Notes: generated by a model not told the origin, from the letters alone. A stretch of 64,000 nt of DNA from Ardenticatenaceae bacterium (GCA_020634235.1 JACKCB010000002.1:806001-870000), one strand, 5' to 3'. Counted from the stretch's first letter, positions 54,664 through 63,443 are shown. Program-made: numbers and translations.

Positions 54664-56119
54664 GGCCCACCTGCTCCAGGGCCAGGTTCACCGGTTCGGT
54701 GGTGAAGATGGTGTGCAGGGCGGCCTCGGTCGCCGTCCGGCCGGAAAAATCCTTCTGGAACGCGGGCAAAGTCGGCGGAATGTGGTAGGTCAGCACCCCG
54801 TCCAGATAGGGCGGCACCTCATCGGCCAGGGAGATGAGGGCCACGCGCCGGCCGGAGCGGCGCAACTGCAAAATGGCCCGCAGCAGCGGTTCCGCCACCA
54901 CAGCGGTGACCACGACAAAGGTAGCTGCCCAGGGGAGGCGCGGGCTTTCCTGCTGCAGCAGTCGCGGCAGGGGCAGCACCGGGAACTCGGCCACGGCGGC
55001 CATTGCTTCCAGCACGCGCACTAGTTGGTCCGGCGCCCGGCCGGGGCGCACGCGGATGGGCTGGTCTGAGCCGGGCACCGCGCCATTGGCATACACGCCC
55101 ACACTCCACTTCTGCTGCGCGCTGTAATTGGCCACCGAGGCCACCACACTCACCGCCCGCTCCAACTGCTCCGGATTCTGCCCCAGCCAGAACTCGGCCG
55201 TTGTGGCCACATTCAGGAACAACACCACCGTCATCCCGGTAGATGGGTCATACACCTTACTCTGCAAATAGCCGCGCCGCGCCGTCGCCTTCCAATGCAC
55301 ATCGCGGAAACGATCCTGCGGCTGATAATCCCGTGTCCCCTGCGTCTTGATGGGGTCGGTGAACAAGCTGCGCCGCGTTTTCAGCTCGCCAAACAGCTCC
55401 TTGGCCGGCAGCGCCAGCTCCTCCAACGGCCACAACTGCGGATACACCACCAGTGTTGCCCGGTCATCATGCAGCCGGTCGATGGTGAACAGGGTAAAAA
55501 GGTCGCCCGACTGGTAGCGCACCGGTCCCAGGCGATAGTAGCCGCGCCGCTGCACGCGAAAGATGAGGTTGCGCTGTACCCGCTCGTGGCTTTGCATGGC
55601 ATAGGCGGTCTTCAGCGTGAAGCGACGCGTCGTCTCGTTAAGGATTTCGGCGATGATGTGGTTGAGACGGGTGCCCGTCTCCGGCGGGAAGGGCAGCACG
55701 TCGAAGAATTGCAGCCAGGTCAGCGGTAGTTGCTTGTCGTTCTGCACGACCAGGGTCATGGTGATGGTTTCGCCGGGAAAGACGTGGGTGCGATCGAAGT
55801 GGCGCTGGTAGCTAACGCCGCGCAGGGCGTTGTTACGCCACCAGCGCCCCACCAGCAAAATGAGCAGCAGCCCCATGCCCAGGGCCATGAAGGGCGCGCT
55901 GCGCCCGGCCAGGAAGCCGCCCACCAGGAACAACAGTCCTAGCAAGGCCCACAGTTCGTTCAGGCTGTCTTCTTCGCGCTGGGTGAGGATGGGGGTGGCG
56001 GCCCCGGCCGGGGGCGGGGTCCGGCCCCGGCCGGGGGGAGGCAGCGGCGGCATATTGCGCAGCGGCCGGATCGGTGTTCTGACCGGAATCAGGTAAACAT
56101 GACCCTCGTCACCTTGCAT
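54656..56119 (-). CDS. DUF58 protein (copy A)
   Basis: 487 residues. The N-terminus is Pro-rich (PPLPPPGRGRTPPPAGAATP, partly coded by CCGGCCGGG motifs). Two helices follow (LWALLGLLFLVGGFLAG, FMALGMGLLLILLV), and the DUF58 signature is TDPIKTQGTRDYQPQDRFRD then VHWKATARRGYLQSKVYDPS. Similar to copy B throughout. It lies 14 bp after the moxR stop and overlaps DUF4129 copy A by 8 bp. Confidence 0.9.
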   Translation of the reverse strand: MQGDEGHVYLIPVRTPIRPLRNMPPLPPPGRGRTPPPAGAATPILTQREEDSLNELWALLGLLFLVGGFLAGRSAPFMALGMGLLLILLVGRWWRNNALRGVSYQRHFDRTHVFPGETITMTLVVQNDKQLPLTWLQFFDVLPFPPETGTRLNHIIAEILNETTRRFTLKTAYAMQSHERVQRNLIFRVQRRGYYRLGPVRYQSGDLFTLFTIDRLHDDRATLVVYPQLWPLEELALPAKELFGELKTRRSLFTDPIKTQGTRDYQPQDRFRDVHWKATARRGYLQSKVYDPSTGMTVVLFLNVATTAEFWLGQNPEQLERAVSVVASVANYSAQQKWSVGVYANGAVPGSDQPIRVRPGRAPDQLVRVLEAMAAVAEFPVLPLPRLLQQESPRLPWAATFVVVTAVVAEPLLRAILQLRRSGRRVALISLADEVPPYLDGVLTYHIPPTLPAFQKDFSGRTATEAALHTIFTTEPVNLALEQVGHD

Positions 56120-56133
56120 GGCATCGCCACCGC

Positions 56134-57072
56134 CTAAGGCGCTTCCACCGGTACCGGGACCGTATTCACCACGTCACTAATAATCTCTTCCGGCCGGCGG
56201 CCGCGCAGCCGGGTTTGCGGGTTCACCACCAGGCGATGAGTCAGCACATAGGGGGCCAGCTTCTTCACATCGTCCGGAATCACAAAAGCCCGGCCACGAA
56301 TAGCTGCCAGCGCCTGGCAGGTGCGATACAGGGCCATCGTCGCCCGCGGGCTGGCTCCCAGCTCAATATCCTCATGCACCCGCGTCTTGCGGCAAACGTT
56401 GACAATGTACTGCCGCACCGAATCCTCCACCCGGATCTGGCGTACCTGCTGCTGCATCGCCACAATCGTCTCCGGCGTTACCACTGCTGCCAGCGTCTCC
56501 AGCGGATCGGTGCGCTCAAAACGGAGCAGGATATCGTTTTCCTGGGCCTCCGACGGGTAGCCCATGGCAATCTTCATCAGAAAGCGGTCCAACTGCGCTT
56601 CTGGCAGCGGGAAGGTGCCTTCCAGCTCAATGGGGTTCTGCGTGGCCAGCACCAGAAAGGGTCGCGGCAGCCCATGGGTGGCAATATCCACCGTCACCTG
56701 CCGCTCCTGCATCGCCTCCAGCAGCGCCGATTGGGTACGCGGTGTCGCCCGGTTAATCTCATCCGCCAGCAAAATCTGCGAGAAGATGGGGCCGGAGCGA
56801 AACTCAAATTCCTGCTGCTTCTGGTTGTAGTAATAGATACCGGTTACGTCAGAGGGCAGCAGGTCGGGCGTGAACTGGATGCGCTGAAAGGTGCAAGAGA
56901 GGGAAGCGGCAATGGTCCGGGCCAGCTTGGTTTTGCCGGTGCCGGGCACATCTTCCAGCAGCAGATGCCCCTCACACAGCAGGGCAATCAGGGCCAGATC
57001 GATCACCTCGTCCTTGCCCACTATGACTTTTTGAATGTTTTCCCGCAGGCTTTTGGCGGTGTCTGCAATCAT
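56134..57072 (-). CDS. MoxR-family AAA+ ATPase
   Basis: 312 residues from the ATG at 57072, behind AAGGGGAAAAG; the frame is open to 57159. Walker A is DVPGTGKT (41-48), Walker B LLADEINRA, sensor 1 ATQNPIELEGT and the lid ASPRATMAL. MoxR proteins act as chaperone-like ATPases and are normally operonic with DUF58 proteins, as here. First gene of the moxR-DUF58-DUF4129-DUF58-DUF4129 unit; divergence from any upstream minus-strand gene is clear because the CysQ-like gene ends 156 bp upstream. Confidence 0.94.
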   Translation of the reverse strand: MIADTAKSLRENIQKVIVGKDEVIDLALIALLCEGHLLLEDVPGTGKTKLARTIAASLSCTFQRIQFTPDLLPSDVTGIYYYNQKQQEFEFRSGPIFSQILLADEINRATPRTQSALLEAMQERQVTVDIATHGLPRPFLVLATQNPIELEGTFPLPEAQLDRFLMKIAMGYPSEAQENDILLRFERTDPLETLAAVVTPETIVAMQQQVRQIRVEDSVRQYIVNVCRKTRVHEDIELGASPRATMALYRTCQALAAIRGRAFVIPDDVKKLAPYVLTHRLVVNPQTRLRGRRPEEIISDVVNTVPVPVEAP

Positions 57073-57228
57073 ATCTTTTCCCCTTGCGTTGGCTGGCCAC
57101 CTGGCAACAGCGTTGGCAGACTCTACATCATATCGGGCGGCGAACCAATTATCAGACACAAAAGCGTGTCAATATCGTATCAGTTGTGCTCTTGGCGTTG
57201 AGCGCGAGAACGAGCGGGATCTTTGCGT

Positions 57229-58020
57229 TTATTCGTGGCGGGCGGCGCCAAGTGGGGCAAGCGTCGCTCGGATGGCCGCGTGCAGGTGGCCGTTGTCGGC
57301 CACAATACCGTTGACTTTGGGCCGGGCCTGGTTAAAGGTGAAGGGCCGGTCGTTCAGGTCCAGGCATTGGCCGCCACCGGCCTGCACCAGCAAGACGCCG
57401 GCACAGATGTCCCATTCGTGTTTCGGCCCGCGGCTCCAGGTGGCATCGGCCTGCCCGGCCGCGACGCGGGCCAGTTTGTAGGCAATGCTGCCCACAACTT
57501 TCAGTTCCACCAGGCTCTCAAACGGGGCGAATTCGCCGCGCTTAATCTCTGAACGGCTGGCGTCGACGCGGGCCCCGCTGAGCTGGGTGCGGGGACTGAC
57601 CCCGGCCGGGACGCCATTCAGATACACCCCTCCTCCCTGCACCGCATGAAACAACTCACCGGTAACCGGGTTGAACACCACACCCAACACCGGTTGCCCG
57701 GCGGCCACCAACGCCACAGACACCGCAAACTCCGGAATCCCCAGCACAAACTCCTTGGTGCCGTCCAACGGGTCCACCACCCAGACGTGATGGCGGTCCA
57801 GGCGGGCCGGGTGGTCCGCCGTTTCCTCACTCAGCCAGCCCGCCTCAGGCAGCAAAGCCATGAGCTGCTCGCGCAGCAGGTTGTCGGCCGCAAAATCAGC
57901 GTCGGTGACCGGATTGTCCGGCTTCTTGTCGGTTACGGAAAAGGAGGCTTGGTAATAACCCATAATGGCCTGCCCGGCCGCGCGGGTAATGCGAATTGTC
58001 TCTGGTAAAAGGTGGTTCAT
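57229..58020 (-). CDS. Inositol-monophosphatase-fold phosphatase, CysQ-like
   Basis: 263 residues. Metal-binding motifs are LSEETAD (E65/E66), WVVDPLDGTKEF (D83, D86) and GPKHEWDICAG near residue 200. The DGTKEF variant is typical of 3'(2'),5'-bisphosphate nucleotidases (CysQ) rather than inositol phosphatases (DGTxNF). It would then degrade PAP from sulfate assimilation; the assignment is moderate. The start ATG lies close to a CCCCGGCCGGGG motif at 58044. Confidence 0.88.
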   Translation of the reverse strand: MNHLLPETIRITRAAGQAIMGYYQASFSVTDKKPDNPVTDADFAADNLLREQLMALLPEAGWLSEETADHPARLDRHHVWVVDPLDGTKEFVLGIPEFAVSVALVAAGQPVLGVVFNPVTGELFHAVQGGGVYLNGVPAGVSPRTQLSGARVDASRSEIKRGEFAPFESLVELKVVGSIAYKLARVAAGQADATWSRGPKHEWDICAGVLLVQAGGGQCLDLNDRPFTFNQARPKVNGIVADNGHLHAAIRATLAPLGAARHE

Positions 58021-58175
58021 TGTCTACCTTGTAGCTGGGAACGCCCCGGCCGGGGCAGCCCAGGATGGCTTATCATTTACCCCACCCAATCCGGTTATTC
58101 TAGCGGTGATATAGTTGACGGCAACCTGAACTTCTGTCAAAATGTAGCCAGTTTGGACCGTTTGGGTAACGCTTC

Positions 58176-58622
58176 TTGCAGGATCAACCACAAGCCACCC
58201 TCCTAATCGAAGCAGTGCGGCAGCATCTGGCCAGCCAGGTATTGCCCACGATAGCTGAGCCGCGTCTACGTTTCCAGACCCTGGTGGCGGCCAACGTACT
58301 CGACATCGTCGTCCGCGAACTGACCCTGGCCGAGCCATTCAGCGCGGCTGAGTGGGCAAGGCTGGCCGACCTGCTGGCCGTCCCCGGCACTATGCCCGCC
58401 AATGCCGCCCAGCGAGACGCCGCCCTGGCCGGCCTCAACGCGGCCTTGTGCCAGGCCATTGAGGCCGGCGCATTCGATGAACCAGCCGCCTGGTCCCGCC
58501 TGCTGGCGCACTGCCAGCAAACAGCCATTGAGAAACTGCAGATTGCCAATCCCGCCTACCTGCAGCGACTGCAAGCGGAGTATAAAACAAAACAGCCTCA
58601 TCCAACGTTGGAGAGGCTGTAG
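58176..58622 (+). CDS. DUF6285-like hypothetical protein
   Basis: 148 residues from a TTG start; the resulting N-terminus MQDQPQATLLIEAVRQHL matches how this helical family usually begins, supporting TTG. Further conserved-looking segments are LRFQTLVAANVLDIVVREL and WSRLLAHCQQTAIEKLQIANP. In other genomes such proteins occur beside phosphotransferase and acyl-CoA dehydrogenase genes; no such partner is next to it here. A weak TTGACG at 58115 may be part of its promoter. The tRNA-Leu gene follows on the opposite strand. Confidence 0.7.
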   Translation: MQDQPQATLLIEAVRQHLASQVLPTIAEPRLRFQTLVAANVLDIVVRELTLAEPFSAAEWARLADLLAVPGTMPANAAQRDAALAGLNAALCQAIEAGAFDEPAAWSRLLAHCQQTAIEKLQIANPAYLQRLQAEYKTKQPHPTLERL

Positions 58623-58628
58623 ACTGGA

Positions 58629-58712
<84 letters not shown>

Positions 58713-58740
58713 AATACATCCGGCATTTTACCAATTCGGC

Positions 58741-58746
58741 TATAAT
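58741..58746 (+). promoter_or_regulatory. -10 element for the 68-aa gene
   Basis: TATAAT in GGCTATAATTG, 80 bp upstream of the next start; no clear -35 at suitable spacing. Confidence 0.4.
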
Positions 58747-58825
58747 TGTCAAATATCCATTCTGCGCACACCTGCTGATCAAGGCACGAAGAGGTTGCTG
58801 ACAAAGAGGAGTATGAGGTAATGTA

Positions 58826-59032
58826 ATGGCCCAATTTAAGGTGAGCTATGTTGTGGAAGATGGCACGCATCCCGGCGCGCTGGTCAATGCCAAGCACGAA
58901 CCGCGCGTAGGTGACAGGGTCCAGCTCGATGGCTATCTCTTTGAGGTCACCGAGATTCAGGAGCTGATGCCTTCCAACGGGGATTTCGGCCTGATCCACG
59001 CCACGTGCCGCCATTTGCGCCAGGGGCAGTAG
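58826..59032 (+). CDS. Small hypothetical protein (68 aa)
   Basis: ATG behind GAGGTAAT. The sequence has beta-strand character (FKVSYVVEDGTHPGALVNAK, RVGDRVQLDGYLFEVTEI, FGLIHATCRHL) and would fit a small beta-barrel. No signal or membrane segment. Family not recognised; the ribosome site and an upstream -10 make a real gene likely. Confidence 0.65.
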   Translation: MAQFKVSYVVEDGTHPGALVNAKHEPRVGDRVQLDGYLFEVTEIQELMPSNGDFGLIHATCRHLRQGQ

Positions 59033-59143
59033 CCTGTTTGGCACCCGGCCGGGATGCGCCTATCGATTCTTGTTTACTTATTTTTGCTCATCCCAAGCTT
59101 TTACCGGCCCCACCGCCCAACAGCACACCACCCTGACCCAAAC

Positions 59144-60097
59144 TCAGGCACCGTCTCGATTCAACTTATCATCCACAGCCATCTGCGCCGCCGCCGCCGC
59201 CAGCTGGCCAGCCTCGGCCAGCGCGCGCGCCAGTTCCGCGGGCTGTTCCCCCTTGGCATTTACCCAGTGCACCTGATACTGGCTCACAAGCCGGTCCAAA
59301 CGCTGCCACAGGTCCGCATTGGCCACCGGCTGGCCATCTTTCTTAGTCCATTGGCGGCGGCGCCAGCCATGAATCCACTTGGTGGCCCCCTGGAAAACAT
59401 AGTCCGACGCGGTAAAAAGCTGCACCCCGTGGTTGGCTGGCAGCTCCCGGCCGGGGTCTAGCAACCGCAGCCCCTCGATTACCCCCACCAGCTCCATGCG
59501 GTTGTTCGTTGTCTCCTCCTCCCAACCACTACTCTGCGTTGTCTCTACCCGGCCGGGGGTAGACACATGCCGCTCCAACACCACCCCCCAGCCGCCCGGC
59601 CCCGGGTTGCCCCGGCAGGCGGCGCGCACAAAAAGCCGCGGCGTGTCCGCCGGCAGCACCACCGCCGGCGTAATAGCCAGCCGCGCTTCCCGGGCCAGCA
59701 CATCCACCCGCTCATTCAGAGGATCACCCGCATGTCCGCGCACCCAATGCCACTCGATGGTGTGGCGCTGGGTTTGCCGCCACAACGCCTGCCACAGCGC
59801 CTTGTTGGGCACCTGCTTGCCCCCTTTGTGCAGCCAGCCCCGCGCCTCCCAATTGGCAATCCATTCCGTAATCCCCCGGCGCACATACTCCGAATCAGTA
59901 TAAAACGTCACCTCACACGGCCGGTTCAGCGCCTCCAATGCCGCAATGGCCGCTTGCAGCTCCATGCGGTTGTTGGTCGTATTGGGATCATTGCCGGTGA
60001 GCACCCGCTCGTGCACCCCAGAGCGCAAAATCGCCGCCCAACCGCCAATGCCAGGATTGGGGTCCGCCCCGCCGTCAGTGTAAATGGTAACTTTCAT
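59144..60097 (-). CDS. rnhA: Tandem RNase HI protein with degenerate second domain
   Basis: 317 residues from the ATG at 60097; a GTG lies 6 bp upstream. The N-terminal RNase HI is complete: D8 in IYTDGGADPNPG, E46 in NNRMELQAA, D68 in YTDSEYV, D132 in NERVDVLA. A second RNase HI-like domain starts near residue 155 (RLFVRAACRGNPGPGGWG, NNRMELVGVIEGL, LFTASDYVFQG). Two catalytic aspartates are replaced by Ala or by shifted residues there, so this half is probably inactive and may bind hybrids. The protein removes RNA from RNA/DNA hybrids. RnhB is encoded at the left edge of the window. Confidence 0.92.
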   Translation of the reverse strand: MKVTIYTDGGADPNPGIGGWAAILRSGVHERVLTGNDPNTTNNRMELQAAIAALEALNRPCEVTFYTDSEYVRRGITEWIANWEARGWLHKGGKQVPNKALWQALWRQTQRHTIEWHWVRGHAGDPLNERVDVLAREARLAITPAVVLPADTPRLFVRAACRGNPGPGGWGVVLERHVSTPGRVETTQSSGWEEETTNNRMELVGVIEGLRLLDPGRELPANHGVQLFTASDYVFQGATKWIHGWRRRQWTKKDGQPVANADLWQRLDRLVSQYQVHWVNAKGEQPAELARALAEAGQLAAAAAQMAVDDKLNRDGA

Positions 60098-60116
60098 CGT
60101 CACGGTTCAGCATATT

Positions 60117-60158
60117 GGTCAGCCAGCCAGCAAAAGCCCAAATGCTGGCTGGCTGACC
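60117..60158. terminator. Perfect hairpin between the reductase and RNase HI genes
   Basis: 16-bp arms GGTCAGCCAGCCAGCA (60117-60132) and complement (60143-60158), 10-base loop. Ends the reductase transcript (minus strand); no long T-run. Confidence 0.75.
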
Positions 60159-60176
60159 TGCCAACGAACCAGCAGG

Positions 60177-61577
60177 CTAGCTGTCGTGGGCGACCGCCAG
60201 CATCTCGTCGACGCTGGTGAACTTCACCCGTGGCCGGCCCTGAGCTTCGCCCAGCGCGATCTCCGCCGCCTTCACCTTCAGCCAATCCTCATAGGTGAAG
60301 CGCTTGGGCTGGCACTCATCCACAAACGCGGTGACGGCGGCCTTGTCGGGCTGGGCCGGTTGGTTCACCTTACCCTCGGCCAGGTCGGCCATCATGCAGG
60401 TCACCGTTTCCACGGCATCCGGCTTGTTGGTGCCGATAATGCCGCTGGGACCGCGCTTGATCCACCCGGCCGTGTACTGCCCAACCACCGGTTCCTTGGT
60501 TGTGGGGTCCAGAACCCGGCCGGCTTCGTTCACAATCACCCCCCAGCTATCATTAAACGGCACACCCTCGATAGGCACGCCCTTGTAGCCAATGGAGCGG
60601 AAAACCAGGCCCACCGGAATTTCTTCGTATTGGTCCGTATAGCGCGAACGCACCGCGCCCGATTCCGTCTGGTACAGCTCGTTGCGGACCAGGCGCATGG
60701 CCACAATCTGCCCCGCCTCGTTGCCAATAAGCTCCACCGGCGAAACCAGGAAGCGCAAGTACAACTGCTTGGGTTTCTCCGTTCGCTGGTTGTGCACATA
60801 GCTCTGGATAATCTCAACCTTGCGCTGGGTGGCGCGGTCGGCCGTCTTCATCTCCTCCTGGCTAATTGCATCCAGCTCCGCCTCATCAGCCAGCACAAAG
60901 ATGTCCGCGCCGGCCATTTCGCCCAGCTCTTTGATCTCCGGCGTGGTGAAGGCGGCCTGGGCCGGACCGCGCCGGCCAAGAATGTAAACCACCTTCACGT
61001 TACTGTGACGCAGCGCCTCCAGCGCGTAGTCGGCAATGTCGGTGCTGGCCAGCTCTTCCGGCGTGCGGCACAAAATGCGGGCTACGTCCATGGCCACGTT
61101 GCCAATGCCAATGACCGCCGCCCGCTCCTGGGTCAGGTCGAACTGGTAATCCACGTAATCGGGATGGCCGTTGTACCAGGCCACGAATTCGGTCGCCGGG
61201 TGACTGCCGGTGAGGTCGGCCCCGGGGATTGTCAGCTTGCGGTCCGTTTGTGCGCCGGTGGTGTACACGATCTGGTGATAGAAACGACACAGATCGGCCA
61301 CGCTAATATCCTGGCCCAGGTTCACATTGCCAAAAAAGCGAAAGCGCGGATTGGCGGCAGTTTTGTCGTACTGTTTCGTTACGGATTTGATTTTTTCATG
61401 GTCGGGAGCCACACCGTAACGGACCAGGCCGTAGGGTGTGGGCAGCCGTTCAAACATATCAACCTCAACAACCAGGTCTTTTTGTCGGAATAGATGCTCT
61501 GCGGCATAGAAGCCTGTGGGTCCGGCACCCACAATTGCGACGCGCAGTGGGTTGGACTCGGTACCAATTGGGGACAT
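60177..61577 (-). CDS. fprA: Ferredoxin/flavodoxin-NADP reductase, FprA (adrenodoxin reductase) type
   Basis: 466 residues. FAD motif VAIVGAGPTGFYAAEHL (13-29), then VDMFERLPTPYGLVRYGVAP with DHEKIKSVTK, the NADP motif VIGIGNVAMDVARIL, ILGRRGPAQAAFTTPE and the terminal WIKRGPSGIIGTNKPDA. This is the adrenodoxin reductase family, which passes electrons between NADPH and ferredoxin. Length matches the family. The ATG at 61577 is preceded by AAAGGAGCATTTTC. The gene is a single unit ending at the hairpin 60117-60158. Confidence 0.94.
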   Translation of the reverse strand: MSPIGTESNPLRVAIVGAGPTGFYAAEHLFRQKDLVVEVDMFERLPTPYGLVRYGVAPDHEKIKSVTKQYDKTAANPRFRFFGNVNLGQDISVADLCRFYHQIVYTTGAQTDRKLTIPGADLTGSHPATEFVAWYNGHPDYVDYQFDLTQERAAVIGIGNVAMDVARILCRTPEELASTDIADYALEALRHSNVKVVYILGRRGPAQAAFTTPEIKELGEMAGADIFVLADEAELDAISQEEMKTADRATQRKVEIIQSYVHNQRTEKPKQLYLRFLVSPVELIGNEAGQIVAMRLVRNELYQTESGAVRSRYTDQYEEIPVGLVFRSIGYKGVPIEGVPFNDSWGVIVNEAGRVLDPTTKEPVVGQYTAGWIKRGPSGIIGTNKPDAVETVTCMMADLAEGKVNQPAQPDKAAVTAFVDECQPKRFTYEDWLKVKAAEIALGEAQGRPRVKFTSVDEMLAVAHDS

Positions 61578-61742
61578 GAAAATGCTCCTTTTTTTAACAC
61601 GCTGTGGGAAAGCGACTGAAAACCGGCAACGGTTGAGCCAGGATGGCTACTTGAGTCTGTCCATTATAGAATATGGGTGACAGCAGGGCAATACGTAGGT
61701 GGCCGGTGGCCGGTTGGCTGGCCCCGGCCGGAGGACCGAATC

Positions 61743-62567
61743 ATGGAATGGCGGGAACTGGCAATTCAGGGCGGGCAGGTGGCGCGAACGGCGGCGGGTT
61801 GGCGGCTGGTGCTGCCGGCGCTGCCCCAAGGCTCCCAAGGCTCCCAAGGCTCCCAAGGCTCCCATGGCTCCCATGGCTCCCAAGGTTATGCCGACGCCCA
61901 GCTTGATGACTATGGTGGCCGGCGGCGCCAGGCTTACCGCCACCGGCCGGGAACCCATTTCTCGCTGCAAGCCCGGTTCTCACACCCGGCCGGGGTGCTG
62001 CAAGGCACAGCCGGCTTTGGCTTCTGGAACGCCCCCTTTGGCGACCCCACCGTGCCCTGGCCGGCGCTGCCCCAGGCCGCCTGGTTCTTCTACGCCTCCG
62101 CGCCCGCCGATCTACCCCTGGCGCTGGACGGCCCCGGCCGGGGCTGGTTTGCCGCCACCCTGGATGCTACCACACCGCGTGCGCTGGCCTGGGCCCCCTT
62201 CGCCCCCCTGGTTCTGCTGCTGAATCAATGGCCGCCGCTGCGCCGCCGCCTCTGGCCGCTGGTACGCCGCAGCCTGGGAATTAGCTTTGAGCCGCTGCCC
62301 CACGACCTGACCGCCTGGCACACCTATGAACTGGATTGGCACCCGGCCGGGTGCTTCTTTCGCGTGGATGGCCGGCCGGTGCTGCAAACCCCCTTCAGCC
62401 CCCGCGGCCCGCTGGGCTTTGTGGCCTGGGTAGACAACCAATACCTGATCACCACCCCGGCCGGGCGCTTTGGCTGGGGCACATTGCCCACCGGCCGGGT
62501 ACAATGGTTGGAACTGGCAAATCTGCAGGTTAGCCCCCGCCGCCGCGCCAACGGGCGGAATGGCTAA
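61743..62567 (+). CDS. Concanavalin-lectin/glucanase-fold protein of unknown function
   Basis: 274 residues from the ATG at 61743, behind CCGGAGGACCG; upstream frame is open from 61677. The middle (GFGFWNAPFGDPTVPWPALP) and the C-terminal WHTYELDWHPAGCFFRVDGR and GPLGFVAWVDNQYL resemble the GH16-type concanavalin fold. However, the catalytic ExDxxE motif is not seen, so hydrolase activity is doubtful. Residues 28-48 are a Gly-Ser-Gln repeat encoded by a 9-bp microsatellite. No signal peptide is visible. The gene lies directly before the tRNA cluster. Confidence 0.68.
   Translation: MEWRELAIQGGQVARTAAGWRLVLPALPQGSQGSQGSQGSHGSHGSQGYADAQLDDYGGRRRQAYRHRPGTHFSLQARFSHPAGVLQGTAGFGFWNAPFGDPTVPWPALPQAAWFFYASAPADLPLALDGPGRGWFAATLDATTPRALAWAPFAPLVLLLNQWPPLRRRLWPLVRRSLGISFEPLPHDLTAWHTYELDWHPAGCFFRVDGRPVLQTPFSPRGPLGFVAWVDNQYLITTPAGRFGWGTLPTGRVQWLELANLQVSPRRRANGRNG
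61825..61887 (+). repeat. Seven tandem 9-bp repeats
   Basis: Seven copies of CCCAAGGCT, two of them CCCATGGCT and the last CCCAAGGTT, at 61825-61887. It encodes GSQ/GSH tripeptides in frame within the lectin-fold gene and is likely prone to copy-number change. Confidence 0.95.
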
Positions 62568-62573
62568 TTTTCT

Positions 62574-62602
62574 TTGACATCGCCCCGCCGCCATGCTATA
62601 CT
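62574..62602 (+). promoter_or_regulatory. Strong promoter of the tRNA cluster
   Basis: Consensus TTGACA (62574-62579), 17-bp spacer, then TATACT (62597-62602) with TG extension. It starts 7 bp after the lectin-fold gene and 38 bp before tRNA-Ser. Confidence 0.88.
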
Positions 62603-62639
62603 TTTCAACTGTTCCCTACCTTCCAACACTGTGAGGGAT

Positions 62640-62725
62640 GGAGGGATGGCCGAGTGGACGATGGCAACGGTCTTGAAAACCGTAGTGGGCCTTGCTCACC
62701 GGGGGTTCGAATCCCTCTCCCTCCG
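62640..62725 (+). tRNA. tRNA-Ser (TGA)
   Basis: Acceptor GGAGGGA/TCCCTCC with discriminator G; anticodon loop CTTGAAA gives anticodon TGA. Long variable arm (GTGGGC-CTTG-CTCACC) and T-arm GGGGGTTCGAATCCCTC. CCA not encoded. Confidence 0.95.
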
Positions 62726-62751
62726 CTTTGACAACTGAACCGAATGCACCT

Positions 62752-62842
62752 GGGGAGGTGCCAGAGTGGTCGAATGGGGCCGCCTGCTAAGCGGTTAACG
62801 GTGTTAAAAAGCCGTTCATGGGTTCGAATCCCATCCTCCCCG
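62752..62842 (+). tRNA. tRNA-Ser (GCT)
   Basis: Acceptor GGGGAGG/CCTCCCC with discriminator G; anticodon loop CTGCTAA gives GCT. Long variable arm (TAACGGTGTTAAAAAGCCGT). CCA not encoded. Second gene of the cluster, 26 bp after the first. Confidence 0.95.
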
Positions 62843-62862
62843 CTAGGTCTTGCACAACGTAC

Positions 62863-62939
62863 GCGCCCGTAGCTCAGCGGATTAGAGCATCTGACTACGA
62901 ATCAGAAGGTCGGGGATTCGAATTCCTCCGGGCGCACCA
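62863..62939 (+). tRNA. tRNA-Arg (ACG), CCA encoded
   Basis: Acceptor GCGCCCG/CGGGCGC with discriminator A and an encoded CCA (62937-62939). Anticodon stem TCTGA/TCAGA around CTACGAA gives ACG, the inosine-modified arginine tRNA. Last of the cluster. Confidence 0.95.
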
Positions 62940-62946
62940 GCAATAG

Positions 62947-62974
62947 AACGACCCCTTCTGGGGTCGTTTTTTTT
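62947..62974 (+). terminator. Rho-independent terminator of the tRNA cluster
   Basis: Arms AACGACCCC (62947-62955) and GGGGTCGTT (62960-62968), loop TTCT, followed by a run of T's to 62974. Confidence 0.92.
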
Positions 62975-63095
62975 ACCCCGGCCGGGGGTCTAAGCGGATT
63001 CCAATGGAAATAAGCAGGAAAGTTGGTTATCATAAGGCAGTGCCGGTCTGGTTCCACTGAACCCGGCCGAGACCTTGTAACCGAGGACGAAACGC

Positions 63096-63443
63096 ATGCG
63101 AACGCCGGCCGGGAAAGAGTGCCGTTTCTACTACAACGATTACCACCGCGGTCACAGCACCGAAGAGTGCCGCCTGATTCAAGCCAATGCCCACTCGCCA
63201 GAATGGCAGCCCAAAGATTGCGCCAACTGCCCCGTGCCCGACATTTTGCAGGCCAACAGCAGCGCTGACCTGGTGCTGGAAGGGACCGTGAAGAAAGGCT
63301 TCCTGGGGTTAGCCGGCCGCCGCGTGGAGGTCCGCGCCTTTTGCAGCCGCCACCTTATCGATGTGGAAGAGCCTAAAGTGGGCTGCCGGCAGTGCGCCCT
63401 GGAACGGCCGGGCATCCAGCAGCTTTTCGGCGACTCCAAGTAG
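63096..63443 (+). CDS. Cysteine-rich hypothetical protein (115 aa)
   Basis: ATG behind GAGGACGAAACGC. Cysteines occur at ECRFYYNDYHRGHSTEECR, KDCANCPVPDI, FCSRHLI and GCRQCALER. These give CxxC pairs that could bind one or two zinc ions or an iron-sulfur cluster. No membrane segment. I do not recognise the family. Its job is unknown; the Cys/His pattern is the only strong feature. Confidence 0.72.
   Translation: MRTPAGKECRFYYNDYHRGHSTEECRLIQANAHSPEWQPKDCANCPVPDILQANSSADLVLEGTVKKGFLGLAGRRVEVRAFCSRHLIDVEEPKVGCRQCALERPGIQQLFGDSK

Noticed and set aside
61743..62567. Glycoside hydrolase family 16 enzyme
   Set aside because: The fold looks similar but the catalytic ExDxxE motif is not present.
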